From Blepharisma stoltei (lineage: Eukaryota > Ciliophora > Heterotrichea > Heterotrichida > Blepharismidae), in the NCBI GenBank assembly GCA_914767885.1, contig CAJZBQ010000056.1, positions 62,001 through 126,000 of the forward strand: a stretch of 64,000 nucleotides of DNA. The letters run 5' to 3'. Both the position numbers and the translations under genes were made by a program. Below, one piece after another: positions 45,221 to 55,325 of the stretch (the stretch's first letter is position 1; every line of letters starts with the position of its first letter). The notes beneath the pieces are model-generated. The model had not been told where the DNA came from and did not search any database. It saw only the letters and a program-made list of their open reading frames with translations.

Positions 45221-45785
45221 CCATTTTGCTTCAAGTCTGAGTTTAATTATTAAATTTCAAAAAATTTAATAGATTAATTACCAAAATCTGTTATACTTCT
45301 TTTCATTTAGTCCTTAATTTTCCTATTCTTCATCCTTTAATCTTTTAAGAGGACCAATTTCTTACTTCCTGATAATTCTGTGAAAAATTATTTATTTGAT
45401 GTTATAATATAAAACAGCTTAAGGCATTAATTTGGCAAATAAAAGAAGTTCTTTCATAATTAACCTGGCTAGGCTTAAGTTCTATAGCACTCACCTCGTG
45501 GTTGCTCACCATTAAGTACCCCCCCTCCCCATGTCACCCACCCTGTGACGGTCCTGAAAATTTTAAATGTTAAAATATTATTTTTCAAAGTCCCCCTCAA
45601 ATATTTTACTTGTCAAATTAATATTTAACATGTTAAAATATTTTGGGACCGTTAGGGGGTGGGGTGGCAAGGGGAGGGAGTGCTCGAGGCCGATCCAAAA
45701 CGGGGAGTAAGCGATACAAGTTAGATGTTGAAAGAGAAGACCATAAAACTTAGAAGAGGCTAAAACCTTTAATGTTCTTTAGTAT
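45221..45785. other. Spacer with GC-ended palindromic element
   Basis: Contains the inverted-repeat element at 45517-45682; no coding signal. Confidence 0.6.
45517..45682. mobile_element. Inverted-repeat element with C/G-rich ends (about 166 bp)
   Basis: Imperfect TIRs of about 35 bp (CCCTCCCCATGTCACCC on the left; its complement-like GGTGGCAAGGGGAGGG on the right, both with an ACGGTCC inner edge). The AT-rich centre is also inverted. It differs from families 1-3. Confidence 0.65.
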
Positions 45786-46320
45786 CTAATGACATTTTTG
45801 TTTAAAGTTTAAGTCAATGATAAAAGCGGCGAACCAAGATTTGAAATATGTTAATAACTCATTAAATTTACTCCCCTCCTCCGTGAGCGAACAAAAATTT
45901 GTTCACTCACGGAGAGGGGTTAGTTATTTTATGTAAAAATTATAAATAAATTTTATAGTAAAATTTTTTTTTTCGATGTAAAAAATCCCAAATCGGAAGA
46001 TTGAAAAGCAAATATTTATTTAATTTGTAAAATTTATGTTTTAAAATGCAATTTTTGTTTAAAATTAAACAGGATTATTATACTAATTATCACTTATATA
46101 TAAATAAATTTTTCATAAAAAATTGTTTTGTTCTATCACGAAAAGTGGGCTTTTGGACAAAAAATAGGTATTTTCCAATGGTTTTTTTTCGCTCACGGAG
46201 TGGTGAGTTAAGAAAAAAATTATCTGGCTTCAACTTTTTTATTTCATACACTTTATCTCCTAATGGCAATTCTATTCTATCTTCTAAATAAAGCCGGCTA
46301 ATAAGGCCGAACTTTAACAT
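45786..46320 (-). CDS. Small unrecognised protein (64 aa) interrupted by a MITE
   Basis: MLKFGLISRLYLEDRIELPL, then KVYEIKKLKPDNFF, and after excision of a MITE, ELLTYFKSWFAAFIIDLN and a stop. The frame is open only with the 340-bp element removed at TA. No family recognised. The hydrophobic C-terminal stretch could be a short membrane helix. Confidence is limited by size. Confidence 0.5.
45871..46210. mobile_element. MITE family 1 copy, IES (340 bp)
   Basis: TA at 45869-45870 and 46209-46210. Inverted orientation: hairpin end (CCTCCGTGAGCGAACAAAA and complement) at left, degenerate direct motifs at right. Confidence 0.9.
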
Positions 46321-46743
46321 TTAATTAGGCAGTGATTCTTTGCATCTGATTTATCAAAAACAAGCAGCAAATACAAATATTTATATTTTAGTTACAGTTT
46401 GCTTGATTTTTTAATATTCCTGGACCGGCATAAATGCATAGTAAAAATAATATCAGAATTGCTATACCAGAATCCTTTTAAGCCAAAAACATTATTGTCC
46501 ACCCAAAAGCCCTTCTTATCGTTCCAATAAATGAAAAGACGAATATTTATTATAGATAATCAGATATATAAGTTGTTATATGTTTTGATTATTACTTAAA
46601 GATATAATTATTTCAAAAAATAATGAAATCTAGCTATTAATTCCAAATTATCAATTAAAAATTATCCATTAGTTGATGCATTTCTTCTATTTTTAAAAGC
46701 ATTACTTACATTTTCATCTTGTCAGTTAAAATTTAAATATAAA
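46321..46743. other. AT-rich spacer
   Basis: About 420 bp; nothing supported. Confidence 0.55.
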
Positions 46744-47025
46744 ATGCCTATAAAAGACGAGCTTAGAACTTTAGCTAATATTGGAGTCAAAATGCGCGAG
46801 GACTTAAGGCTTCTTAAGATAAACACAATTTCTATGTTAGCGCAACAAGATGCAGAAGATTTATATAATCGATTAAATAAACTTAAAGGCTGCAGACAAG
46901 ACCCTTGTGTATGGGATGTTTTCTCTGCTGCAATTCATCAAGCTAAAACCGGAGAAGCCACCAAATGGTGAAAGTGGACTCCTGAAAGGAAAAAAATCCA
47001 AGCAATGAGAAAATCGAAAAAATAA
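46744..47025 (+). CDS. Cdd1/McrB-like helix-hairpin-helix protein (bacterial-type)
   Basis: 93 residues: ELRTLANIGVKMREDLRLLK, then ISMLAQQDAEDLYNRLNKL, KGCRQDPCVWDVFSAAI and KWWKWTPERKK, the second W encoded by TGA. This is the full pattern of the small bacterial Pathogenicity-locus/mitomycin-resistance-type HhH family (RQDPCV..VF and WW.W.PERK). HhH folds usually contact nucleic acid non-specifically; the cellular role is unknown. Its rarity in eukaryotes suggests horizontal acquisition (inference). It has been recoded with TGA, so the transfer is not recent. A decayed copy lies 1 kb downstream. Confidence 0.85.
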
Positions 47026-47580
47026 ATTTGCAGGTGTCCGCCGTAGTGTTGACGCAGTCACCAAGGACCAAGTATTTAGGGTTCACCTGCTTTGCGGTAT
47101 AGTCCAAACTGGCCCATATAAACCAGTCACCAGGACATACACCTACTCCTTCCCACGCGCGTGAGCCGTGGCTTAGTGTTGAGTGGGCGGGCTATGGGCT
47201 TCTGCGGCTGCTGCTTGAGTTGACGAGAGTTGGCTCTCTAGAAATTCCCAAAAAATGGAATTTCTGGTCACCTTTCGGCAAAAAGGAAAACTCCAAGTCC
47301 TGGGACGTAACGCCCAGTTTCACGCTAGGTAGTTGCCCGAATGATCTAGGCATTGCCTGTAGACTCTGCTGGGCTTACCCTTTCCAAACCTGGGAATCCT
47401 TTTCTCTCGGGGAGAAAATCCATTCTGGTCGGCGAGCATGGGCCAGGCTCTGCACTGCAGAATTGCTTACCATGGCATTGTTGCTCATTTCCAGAATGGC
47501 AAAACCTTGCCGGATATAATTAAAATATGAGTCGAGTATGTGTGGCCGGAGGCCACGCCCAGACGAAGACGCCATATTTT
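47026..47580 (-). repeat. GC-rich island D
   Basis: A 550-bp GC-rich, non-coding block. On the minus strand it starts with ATTAAAATATGGCG near 47580, like islands A, B, E and G. Contained frames (up to 99 codons) show no domain and lack supporting codon bias. Confidence 0.6.
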
Positions 47581-47621
47581 AATTATTAAATAACTAATTA
47601 CATTATAAAAATTATATTTTA

Positions 47622-47935
47622 CTCTCCCTTCGAATCTGAGCAAAAAAAATCTGTTCCAATTTAAATAGGGGTTAATTATAGTTAGTGACACTGACTATAT
47701 TTAAATTAAAAATGAAAAATATTGAATTAAAATTTATATTTTTTAATTTTTAAAATTTATAAAAATATGGAAAGTTTTATATTTTATTTTTTATTAAAAG
47801 TTTAATCTATTTAGTTTGCAAACTGTTTAAATACTATATTTATTTATTAATTAGGTCAAAATTAATTCTATTTTCACCTATAAAAATTTCACTTCTGAAA
47901 AAATTTTTATTCCATTTTAAAGGGTTTTCAAGGGC
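47622..47935. mobile_element. Possible family 3 TIR element (degenerate)
   Basis: Starts TTACTCTCCC with CCAATTTAAATAGGGG inward, and ends near CCATTTTAAAGGG. It resembles the hairpin end at 5250-5301. Boundaries are weak. Confidence 0.4.
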
Positions 47936-47974
47936 TGAATCAACCCCTAAGATCCATTCTAACTTTAATCTAAT

Positions 47975-48165
47975 CTAATCACTAGCACAGCAAGATACAA
48001 AAGACCTATATAACTGATTTAATTAGCTAAAATGATGTAGAAAAGATCCTTATGTGTGAGTTGTTTTTATAGCTGCAATTTATAAAGCTAAAACTGGAAA
48101 AGCTAATATGGTGAAAATAGACTCCTGGAAGAAAAAAATCTAAAAATGATAAAATTAAAAAAATC
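47975..48165 (+). pseudogene. Decayed copy of the Cdd1-like gene
   Basis: Reads LAQQDTKDLYN, then a TAG, LKWCRKDPYVWVVF, AAIYKAKTGKAN, then a frameshift into WWK and TPGRKK. It aligns along the C-terminal two thirds of the gene at 46744 but carries stop codons and an indel, so it is non-functional. It ends against the 3' end of the convergent kelch gene. Confidence 0.8.
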
Positions 48166-48169
48166 AAAT

Positions 48170-49232
48170 TTAATGAAGCTTGATTTTTATATCGTCTTTT
48201 ATGGACTTAGAAATGTTGGTCAAAAACTCAAATTTATATAATTTGCAATTTTTCATAATAAAATAAAAAGAATCTTGATAATAAATGCCATAGTACATGA
48301 GGTCGCTTGGATTCACATATGAAATTCCAATATTTCTTCAATTGTAGGGATTTGATTTATCAGCTTCATAGATATTTCCACAAGCTTCAATTAATATTAC
48401 TCTATGCTTCACTATAATAAATCCTATAATTTAAAATTAAATTAAAATCCAAGACTTCCTTATATTAATAAGGGATATTTTCATTAGCACACAATATTTT
48501 TGTATAAAAGTAGTTTTTTAAATTAATTATTCTTATATAATAATAATTATATTTTTTTTATATATTTAATTTAAAAAAAAAGCATATTTATATAAATTAG
48601 TATAAAATTTCAGTATAAGAATCAGAAATAGGATCATATTCATATAGATGGTGATGATGATAGCCTGATACAAAAATTTTATTTTGAAAAATAGCACAGG
48701 AGCATCTTGTAGAAACTGTTGGCATTGATGTAAAGTATTCCCATTTTTTGGTATTTAAATCAAATTTCGCGCATCTTCTAAGAATTTCTCAATCTGAAGT
48801 TACCCCACCAAAACAGTAAACGCAGTTATTATAATAAATTGAGCCGGAGCAATAGCATGACAAACCTTGACCTAGAATTTCTATTTTATTTTCTGGGTTT
48901 ATTGTAAAAGAATAGTGATAATTAGGGACATTTTCAAAGCAAAAGACCTTTTCATTAGGGATTTTGCACATTGATATTTGACAATTTAAGTAATCTGGGA
49001 ATAAAAGAGCATTTTTTACTGAATTTAAATGGTTGAGATCAATAGTTGTCATTACCTTTGAATATCCAGAAAAAATTATAATTTTATCTGTATCATATTG
49101 AGTGTTTATTCTGCATTTTAAATGCTTAGGGAGGCATATTTTGCTTCTTGTTTGCTGCTTTTTCCTTTTTCAGGCTTTTTCTTTTATATTATCCACTATA
49201 TTTTGCTTTTCAATGAAAATGTCAGAAATCAT
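48170..49232 (-). CDS. Kelch-repeat-like protein
   Basis: A 294-residue beta-propeller-type protein. The N-terminus is helical and basic (KEKAWKRKKQQTRSK). Blades include IYYNNCVYCFGGVTSDWEIL (W from TGA), CAKFDLNTKKWEYFTSMPTV and CAIFQNKIFVSGYHHHHLYE; after the IES come ILIEACGNIYEADKSNPYNW and YYGIYYQDSFYFIMKNCKLY. A protein-interaction scaffold is likely; no catalytic domain. Similar in style to the kelch gene at 15413, but not a close duplicate. Confidence 0.75.
48427..48604. other. IES in kelch gene (178 bp)
   Basis: TA at 48425-48426 and 48603-48604. Excision joins DSYTEIL to GFIIVKHRVILIEA. Confidence 0.78.
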
Positions 49233-49690
49233 TAAATAATTTTACGACCATTAAAAATTTTATAAAATTGTTTGATTAAAAACAACCAGCATTTGATAAA
49301 AATCTGAGCATATTTTGATATGCTTCTTTCCTAATACTTAATTTAAAATAATAAAAATGTAATTTTTATTATTATTTGCTTACTTAAAGCAATATTTTCT
49401 TCCAAAACTCTCAACGAAAATAAATTGAATCATTAAACAAGCTGGCAACAGGAAAATCTTGAGAGGGTTGTAGGCTTGAGTACAATAAAAGTATGAATTA
49501 GACAAGCTTTTATTATTGAAATTAAATTCCTTAATTATTAGCTATAAAGATTTAATTCCAATAAAAATATTTGCGCATTAACAATATAATAATCCCTCAC
49601 TTATTCAAATTCCAACAAAAAATATCTTAATTATTCCTCTTTTAGATTATCAATCATGTCTTGCAGTTTTCCATTTATTAGATTACTTAT
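49233..49690. other. AT-rich spacer
   Basis: About 460 bp with no coding or repeat signal supported. Confidence 0.55.
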
Positions 49691-50314
49691 TTATTTCCCA
49701 CAACACCCTTTCTTTTTCTTTACACTTGTAGGCCTCAATCCTATCGTATTTGAAACTGGCTTTGGATCATCTTCTTGTTTCTCTAGCCATTTTTCATATA
49801 AAATTGTACAAAAAGTAGTAAATGCTTCATGCACATTTAATCCACTTTTTGCTGAAGTTTCTAAGAAACCACTCAATTCATGTTTTTCTGCGAATTTTTT
49901 CCCTTCTTCAGTAGAAACCTCTCTAGGCTGTTCCCCATTTTCTACTAAATCGACTTGGTTCGCAACCAGAAAAATATCAGAATCTTGAGATGAATTTTGC
50001 CTGATTTCGTCAAGCCAATATTCACAGCTTTCAAATGTATGCCTTGCAGTTGCGTCGTATACTAATAAAACGCCATCAGCTCTTCTGTAAAAGCTCCTCG
50101 TTACACTCCTAAAGCTTTCTTGCCCAGCAGTATCCCAGATTTGTATTTTTATAGGCTGGCTTTTAATTTCTATTGATTTTGTGCCAAATTCTACGCCGAT
50201 AGTCACATTGTGTTGCTCTTTAAACAGATTCTCACTGAACCTAAGCAATAAGCAGGATTTTCCGACTCCAGTATCTCCAACAATGATAACTCTAAAAAGG
50301 AGCTCTTGATCCAT
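49691..50314 (-). CDS. Rab-family small GTPase
   Basis: 207 residues, intact, no IES or intron. P loop GDTGVGKSC, switch I VTIGVEFGTK, WDTAGQESFRSVTRSFYRRA, G5 ETSAKSG, and a C-terminal KKKKGCCGK with two cysteines for prenylation. Most Rab2/Rab4/Rab14-like by the RSVTRSFYRRA block. It regulates vesicle docking. The G4 motif reads NQVD instead of NKxD, which may weaken guanine selectivity. Confidence 0.95.
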   Translation of the reverse strand: MDQELLFRVIIVGDTGVGKSCLLLRFSENLFKEQHNVTIGVEFGTKSIEIKSQPIKIQIWDTAGQESFRSVTRSFYRRADGVLLVYDATARHTFESCEYWLDEIRQNSSQDSDIFLVANQVDLVENGEQPREVSTEEGKKFAEKHELSGFLETSAKSGLNVHEAFTTFCTILYEKWLEKQEDDPKPVSNTIGLRPTSVKKKKGCCGK

Positions 50315-50578
50315 AATTTAAATTCTCCTATCATGGAAATATTAATCTCGCAGCATAGTATTTGATACCTTAATTAAAACTAGCTTAATAACACTCTCTG
50401 GCTATATAAGAAAGATTTATTTCAATATAAATATTTAATAAATGTTGAAATTGTAATTAAAAATAATTAAAAAAACCATTGACTTGTCTTCATATCAAAA
50501 AAATTTTATAAGTATTTTAATTGTGAAATTAAAATAATAAAGAGTTATCGCTTAATTATTTTTATAAAAATATAGAAA

Positions 50579-51680
50579 ATGGAAGATTATGATAAAACTA
50601 GAGCTTTAACTAATTGATATAGTGTCACTTATGGACAAATGATCAGCGATATCTTATTTAGAAACCCGAAACTAAATATTGATGATATTCCTAAAGAAAA
50701 ATGTGCAATTTGTCAATTTGATTTTGAAGAAAAAGATGCTGACATTGTCCTTTTAAGTAAATGTGAAGGGCATTTTTTCCATGCTAGCTGTATTGACTGC
50801 GCAAGACAAGGGGGAGAATTTATAATATGTCCAGTCTGCAAAATCCCATACGGTGTAGAGAAGGGGAATATGCCTTCTGGAACTATGAATGTAAAATATA
50901 AAAATCACTCCAGATTAGATGGATTTCCTGGAGTTGGGGTAATTGAAATTACATATGAATTCAAAAATCAGAATGCAAACGGGCATTATATTGCAGGAAT
51001 TACTTACCTTACTTAATAATGCATATATATTAAAATGGCAACATGTGCCCACCTGCCCTCTTGATGATACAGTCCAGACCTCACGGCTACCGTAAACTGG
51101 GACAGATTCTGAGCCGAGAATCAAGTGCAGGCTAAAGAGATGTATCCGGATAGGTTTTGTCTGTTTTCTGTGGTTGGAAATGGAGGCGCTTAATGCTTCC
51201 TTTTGGATCCAATGACTCATGGGCATTCCTCTGCCGAGAAACTGGAGGTTTCAGCCCAGGTCATGGGAGTCGTCTTTTTCCCTATAGCTGTCAAAGAAAG
51301 TCAAAAATTTTCTCCAATATCAGAAAAATCTTATGAAGTCATTTTGTTATGCTTCAGGAATTAAAAGAACAGCGTATTTGCCAGATAGCCGAGAAGGAAA
51401 CGAAGTATTGTCTATGCTTGTAGAAGCATTCGAAAGAAGATTGACATTTAAAATAGGAACAAGCAACAAAGATTTTTTTAATAAAAAATTATTAAAAAAT
51501 ATAAAAAAAATAATTTTAAGCTCCAAAACAAGCATAACAACTGGAATGGAAAATTGTATCGTATGGAGCGGAATTCATCATAAAACAAGCCGCAGTGGTG
51601 GAGTTGTCGCTCATGGATATCCAGATCCTACTTATTTGAAAAGGGTAAAAGAAGAATTAAATTCTAAAGGAATTTTTTAG
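50579..51680 (+). CDS. Deltex-type E3 ubiquitin ligase (RING + DTC domain)
   Basis: 246 residues. RING finger: CAICQFDFEEKDADIVLLSK, GHFFHASCIDCARQGG, ICPVCKIPYG. The Deltex C-terminal domain follows: GNMPSGTMNVKY, then after the IES YASGIKRTAYLPDSREGNEV, AFERRLTFKIGTS, and WSGIHHKTSRSGG with HGYPDP. DTC domains recruit ADP-ribosylated substrates, or transfer ubiquitin onto ADP-ribose, next to the RING. W from TGA in LTNWYSV. There is an extra 23-codon AT-rich insertion in the DTC core (51465-51533). A 361-bp GC-rich IES splits the DTC. Confidence 0.95.
50989..51349. other. IES in Deltex gene carrying GC-rich island E (361 bp)
   Basis: TA at 50987-50988 and 51348-51349. Excision joins NANGHY to ASGIKRTAYLPD, exact for DTC domains. 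The island begins ATTAAAATGGC at about 51030. Confidence 0.95.
51465..51533. other. 69-bp in-frame insertion flanked by 7-bp direct repeats
   Basis: AACAAGC at 51458-51464 and 51527-51533 bracket an AT-rich, stop-free segment. Removing one repeat plus the insert would give KIGTSITTG, the DTC consensus. It is not TA-bounded. Confidence 0.5.
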
Positions 51681-51684
51681 CACA

Positions 51685-52389
51685 TTAAACTGATAAATTT
51701 GTATAATATTTACTTGGTTTCTTATTAATTGGGATGTGTATCACAAGGTCTTTTTCGTTCATTTTTAAAAACCCATCAGTAACCCAAAAAACTAGCCCAT
51801 TAATAAGAATAGGGAAAATAATCATAATGCACAACAATTCAAGCCTTGGATAATCACTAAGAGGTGCTAAAAGAATTTCTCCAGTATATTCAATAGATTT
51901 CCCAAATACCACCATAACTCCTACTATTAGGATCTTCATACTTAACACAATACAAATCCATACAATTGCTTGAAAAGCCCAAGTTCCTCAATCTGGGTAT
52001 TCTCCATAATATCCAGATTTAAATGAAAAAGTTTTATTTGAACTTAAAATCTCTTCTATACCGTGAAGCAGTAAAAAACAAATCATAGTCCCTATTATAG
52101 CATCCACAAGCATACTTAAAAAATATCATGTGCAGGGGTTAGATTCTAATTTGGTACTCCCGATTTCATAGGCCAAGGCAAGGTTAAATAAATGAGTAAG
52201 CAAAGAGCTTAAAGCTTGTTTCGATGTATCCATAAATCATATAGTTCAAATTCTCCTTTCAAAATCAAGATACCTCTTCAGGATAAGAAATGAAAAAGAT
52301 ATCACACCTAATAATGCTTGCATGGACCATCCAAAATCCCCAAATAATTCACATTTAGGTGTACTTGGAATTATAGGCTCAGTTGACAT
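51685..52389 (-). CDS. STIMATE/TMEM110-like ER membrane protein
   Basis: 234 residues, uninterrupted, with about five membrane helices. CELFGDFGWSMQALLGVISF, LILKRYLDFERRIW, FMDTSKQALSSLLTHLFNLA, CTWYFLSMLVDAIIGTMI and GLVFWVTDGFLKMN follow the STIMATE family, which in animals modulates STIM-Orai calcium entry at ER-plasma membrane contacts. Five W come from TGA. It converges with Deltex 4 bp away. In ciliates without clear STIM the role is likely a general ER-contact function (inference). Confidence 0.82.
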
Positions 52390-52417
52390 TTATAACGAAT
52401 AATAAGAAAAATTTATA

Positions 52418-53853
52418 TTATTTATATCTGTTTAACATATGGTTTAGGATCTCAATTTCTTTTAATAAAGAGCCATCTGCTGATGTAAGGATTCTTTCAA
52501 GATGGGTGACCCCGCCTTGTTCTTCGAAATTCTTGTATACGATTATAGCACTTTCGTGTCCTGTTGCTTCTTCAAGATAATCAAAAGTGGCTTTAAAGGT
52601 TTTAATTGTGAGCTCATATAAATTTTGGAAATTTCCTCTGAAAACACATAGTAAAGCTGGGAAAAAATCTTCGGTCATCATTATAGGAATGATATAGAAT
52701 TTTTCATTAAATTTGAAAAAAATATTTTTCTGGTAATCCTGATTTTATTTTAATAAAAAAATAATTTTCAGCAAAAAATATAAAAATTATAGCTATATTC
52801 TATATCATTTTCTGATAACGCGATATTGCAAAGTGTCTTTATGCAGCCATTTCTGATTTCTTTTATATCCTTTAAAGCCATTTCAATAATTCTATTCAAT
52901 ATTCCTAGTGAAATAACTGAATAAGCAGCATTTGTATTATTTTCACACAATTTTGATAAAATATCGACTGTATCTTTCCTTATATGCTGGTTTTTATTTT
53001 TTATTGACCTTGGGATTATATTTAAAATTCCTTCTCCAATCAAATATTCATTAAATTTACCCGTGATTTTCAGAATTTTTTTTATAAGTTTGGAAGAAGC
53101 ATTTGAAATCTTTTGATCAGGACTCATAATTAATGTAATTGTTTTAGGGATCACCCCAGATCTTACAATCATTTCTGCATCCTCTTCATTCTGAAGCAGC
53201 CTAAATAAGGCTCAAGCTGCATTTCCTATCATTTCTTCATCATTACTATCATAATATTTTTTAATTACAGGCAATAATTTTTCTGTGAGAGGCTCCCCAG
53301 GAATTGGCTTAAAATTCAATAAATTCGAAATCAGTCAGCAGTGGACGTGTCTGAACTCTTCACTTGCATTTTCTCTAATTTCACTAATTTTTTCTATAAC
53401 TTCAGGAATTAAAATTTGATCTCTACAATGAGCGTCATTTCCCGCAATATTCCCTAATCCCATCATTCCTTGTACAACTAAATCTTCTTTTCCGCTATTA
53501 AGACACTGACAAAATATATCAATTGAATTTACTTGTACAGCTTGATGACATTGCATTTGGTTTCCTGACGCAATATTTGATATAATTCATGCTATATCTC
53601 TTTTAAATTGATTCACAGCAAAAAGATCAGCTAAAGTAGGCAAGACACCTAAGTCAAGAATTTCTTGTATTGGCGGATTTTTCTCAGTTGAAAGCATTTT
53701 TCTGATTTGTTGGATTATAATAAAAACATCTTGGGCGTCTCCACACGTCAAGATTGTTAGCATGCTCTCCATTTCGTTTTTTTCATGAGATGCTAAAGTG
53801 TCTTCTGTTAAGCTTCTTGCAGTATCAGAAACTAAAGGGTCATATTCTGCCAT
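52418..53853 (-). CDS. Importin-alpha-like armadillo protein
   Basis: 444 residues of ARM repeats. Landmarks: RDIAWIISNIASGNQMQCHQ, VVQGMMGLGNIAGNDAHCRD, HVHCWLISNLLNF and GNAAWALFRLLQNEE, each with the WxxxN signature of NLS-binding helices (W from TGA in three). The C-terminal repeats end GGVTHLERILTSADGSLLKE. Importin-alpha carries NLS cargo to importin-beta. The N-terminus (MAEYDPLVSDTARSLTEDTL) lacks the basic importin-beta-binding segment, so this may be a non-canonical member. One IES. Confidence 0.88.
52697..52797. other. IES in importin-alpha-like gene (101 bp)
   Basis: TA at 52695-52696 and 52796-52797. Excision joins ALSENDIEY to IIPIMMTEDFF. Confidence 0.85.
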
Positions 53854-54378
53854 TATAAAAAATTAATTTTGATGAATTAAAAGGCTTGAAAATTGTTGAT
53901 TTAGAAGCAAATGCGATTTTTAGGAAAAAAGATATAGTTAGCTAGCGATTTTAATTGGAAGGGATTTTCTCTTTATAGAGAAAAATAATAGTGGCACTTT
54001 ATGCATCTAATATATTTTTCAAGATGATTTGAAATATATTCTCTAATAGAATAATGTCTTTTTTATTCAATTTTGGGATTATCAAAAGGCGATAGTGTAA
54101 CAGAGCAATAATGAATCAAATTTTTAATTTGAGAAAGTTGGAATTATTCAAGATATTAGTAAGAAAATATGGTTTTCATCACAAAATAATTAATTGGACA
54201 AGTTGGTAACTTGATGCACTGAAATGTCAAATAATGATGCATATAAATGTTATTTTTCGTCTAAATGAAGAGAATTGCTATCGACTGCTAGTTAATCTTC
54301 TGTAAATTTTCAATTTAGATATCACCAAAAACTGATAAAATTTAGATTTTCACAATAAGTTATAATTATTACAATTAC
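53854..54378. other. AT-rich spacer
   Basis: About 525 bp; no gene or TIR seen. Confidence 0.55.
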
Positions 54379-54786
54379 TTAAATAATTCTTAATATAGAT
54401 GGTGAGCATTTTCGATCAACAGATAATCGAAATCCTCTACAAGGGCTTGGAAGTGCACTTTTTGTTGTATTTGGGTTAGAATTTAAAGTCTTTAAGAAAG
54501 ATAGAAAAGAATTTTTTGAGCTTTCCAGTTTTCCTTTATTAACAATTATATCATTTTTTGGTGTATTAAGCAGATTAAGGATTTTTGATAAATCTGGCTT
54601 TGACTTGATTTTACTTCTGAATTTATGATAATGTTGGCTAATAAAAGAATTTTTTGGTTTTTTAAATCTTTCAGAACAAATAATAGCACTTTTTGAAATT
54701 TTATCAATTTCCTGCAATCTTTTCAATTCTTTGTCTTCAGCTGAGAATGATTCTCGATCCATAACTACTGAAGGAATTTCTATCAT
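54379..54786 (-). CDS. Unrecognised basic protein (135 aa, 5' end uncertain)
   Basis: MIEIPSVVMDRESFSAEDKE, then basic Ser/Asn-rich sequence (FKKPKNSFISQHYHKFRSKI, SPCRGFRLSVDRKCSPSILR). It is likely disordered. Sequence before this Met (LYTPDPKKSKNDF) also looks coding back to a TAG near 54860, so an upstream exon across an IES is possible. Family unknown. Confidence 0.5.
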   Translation of the reverse strand: MIEIPSVVMDRESFSAEDKELKRLQEIDKISKSAIICSERFKKPKNSFISQHYHKFRSKIKSKPDLSKILNLLNTPKNDIIVNKGKLESSKNSFLSFLKTLNSNPNTTKSALPSPCRGFRLSVDRKCSPSILRII

Positions 54787-55325
54787 AAAATCATTTTTGG
54801 ACTTTTTGGGATCCGGAGTGTATAAAGGGCAAATATTTTTCTTATTCCCCTATTGGTTAGAGAGCAAAAAAAATTATCGATTTTAAAAAATCATTATTTG
54901 AATGAAAAAAAATAATTTAATTTAAAATAAAGTATATAAGGTTGGAAGCTATTTAAAATTTAGTAAAATTAGCTTGTTATAATCATTAATCTAATATCAA
55001 ATAACAAAGGGATTAATTTTCTCAAATATATATGGATTTTCTCGCTAACCAAGAGAGCAATTAAGTGATTCTGACCGTTTTATATTATTTTTCATAAGAG
55101 GAAGACTTTTAGAATTGATCCCTCTTGTACCAAACTTCACTTGTATTTCCATTTTTGTTTATTGATAACACTCATCTCTACCTTTTCTTATTAAATTTTT
55201 CTGCATACTTTTTATTATCCCTTCCAAAAATCCCTAAAATTCTCACCAATTTTTATATAAATATTTTCAATCTTCCCAACCCTATCACATTTTTAACACC
55301 CAAAGTATCATTTGGACGGATAAAA
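54787..55325. other. Spacer and uS11 promoter region
   Basis: About 540 bp; the first 70 bp may be coding for the upstream minus-strand gene. A pyrimidine-rich leader precedes the uS11 ATG. Confidence 0.5.

Noticed and set aside
47220-47575. Open frames of 66-99 codons in both strands
   Set aside because: They lie in GC-rich island D, where stops are rare by composition; no domain or conservation pattern.
55125-55325. N-terminal extension of uS11 to an upstream Met
   Set aside because: The extension is AT-rich, hydrophobic and absent from the uS11 family; the Met at 55326 starts the conserved length.
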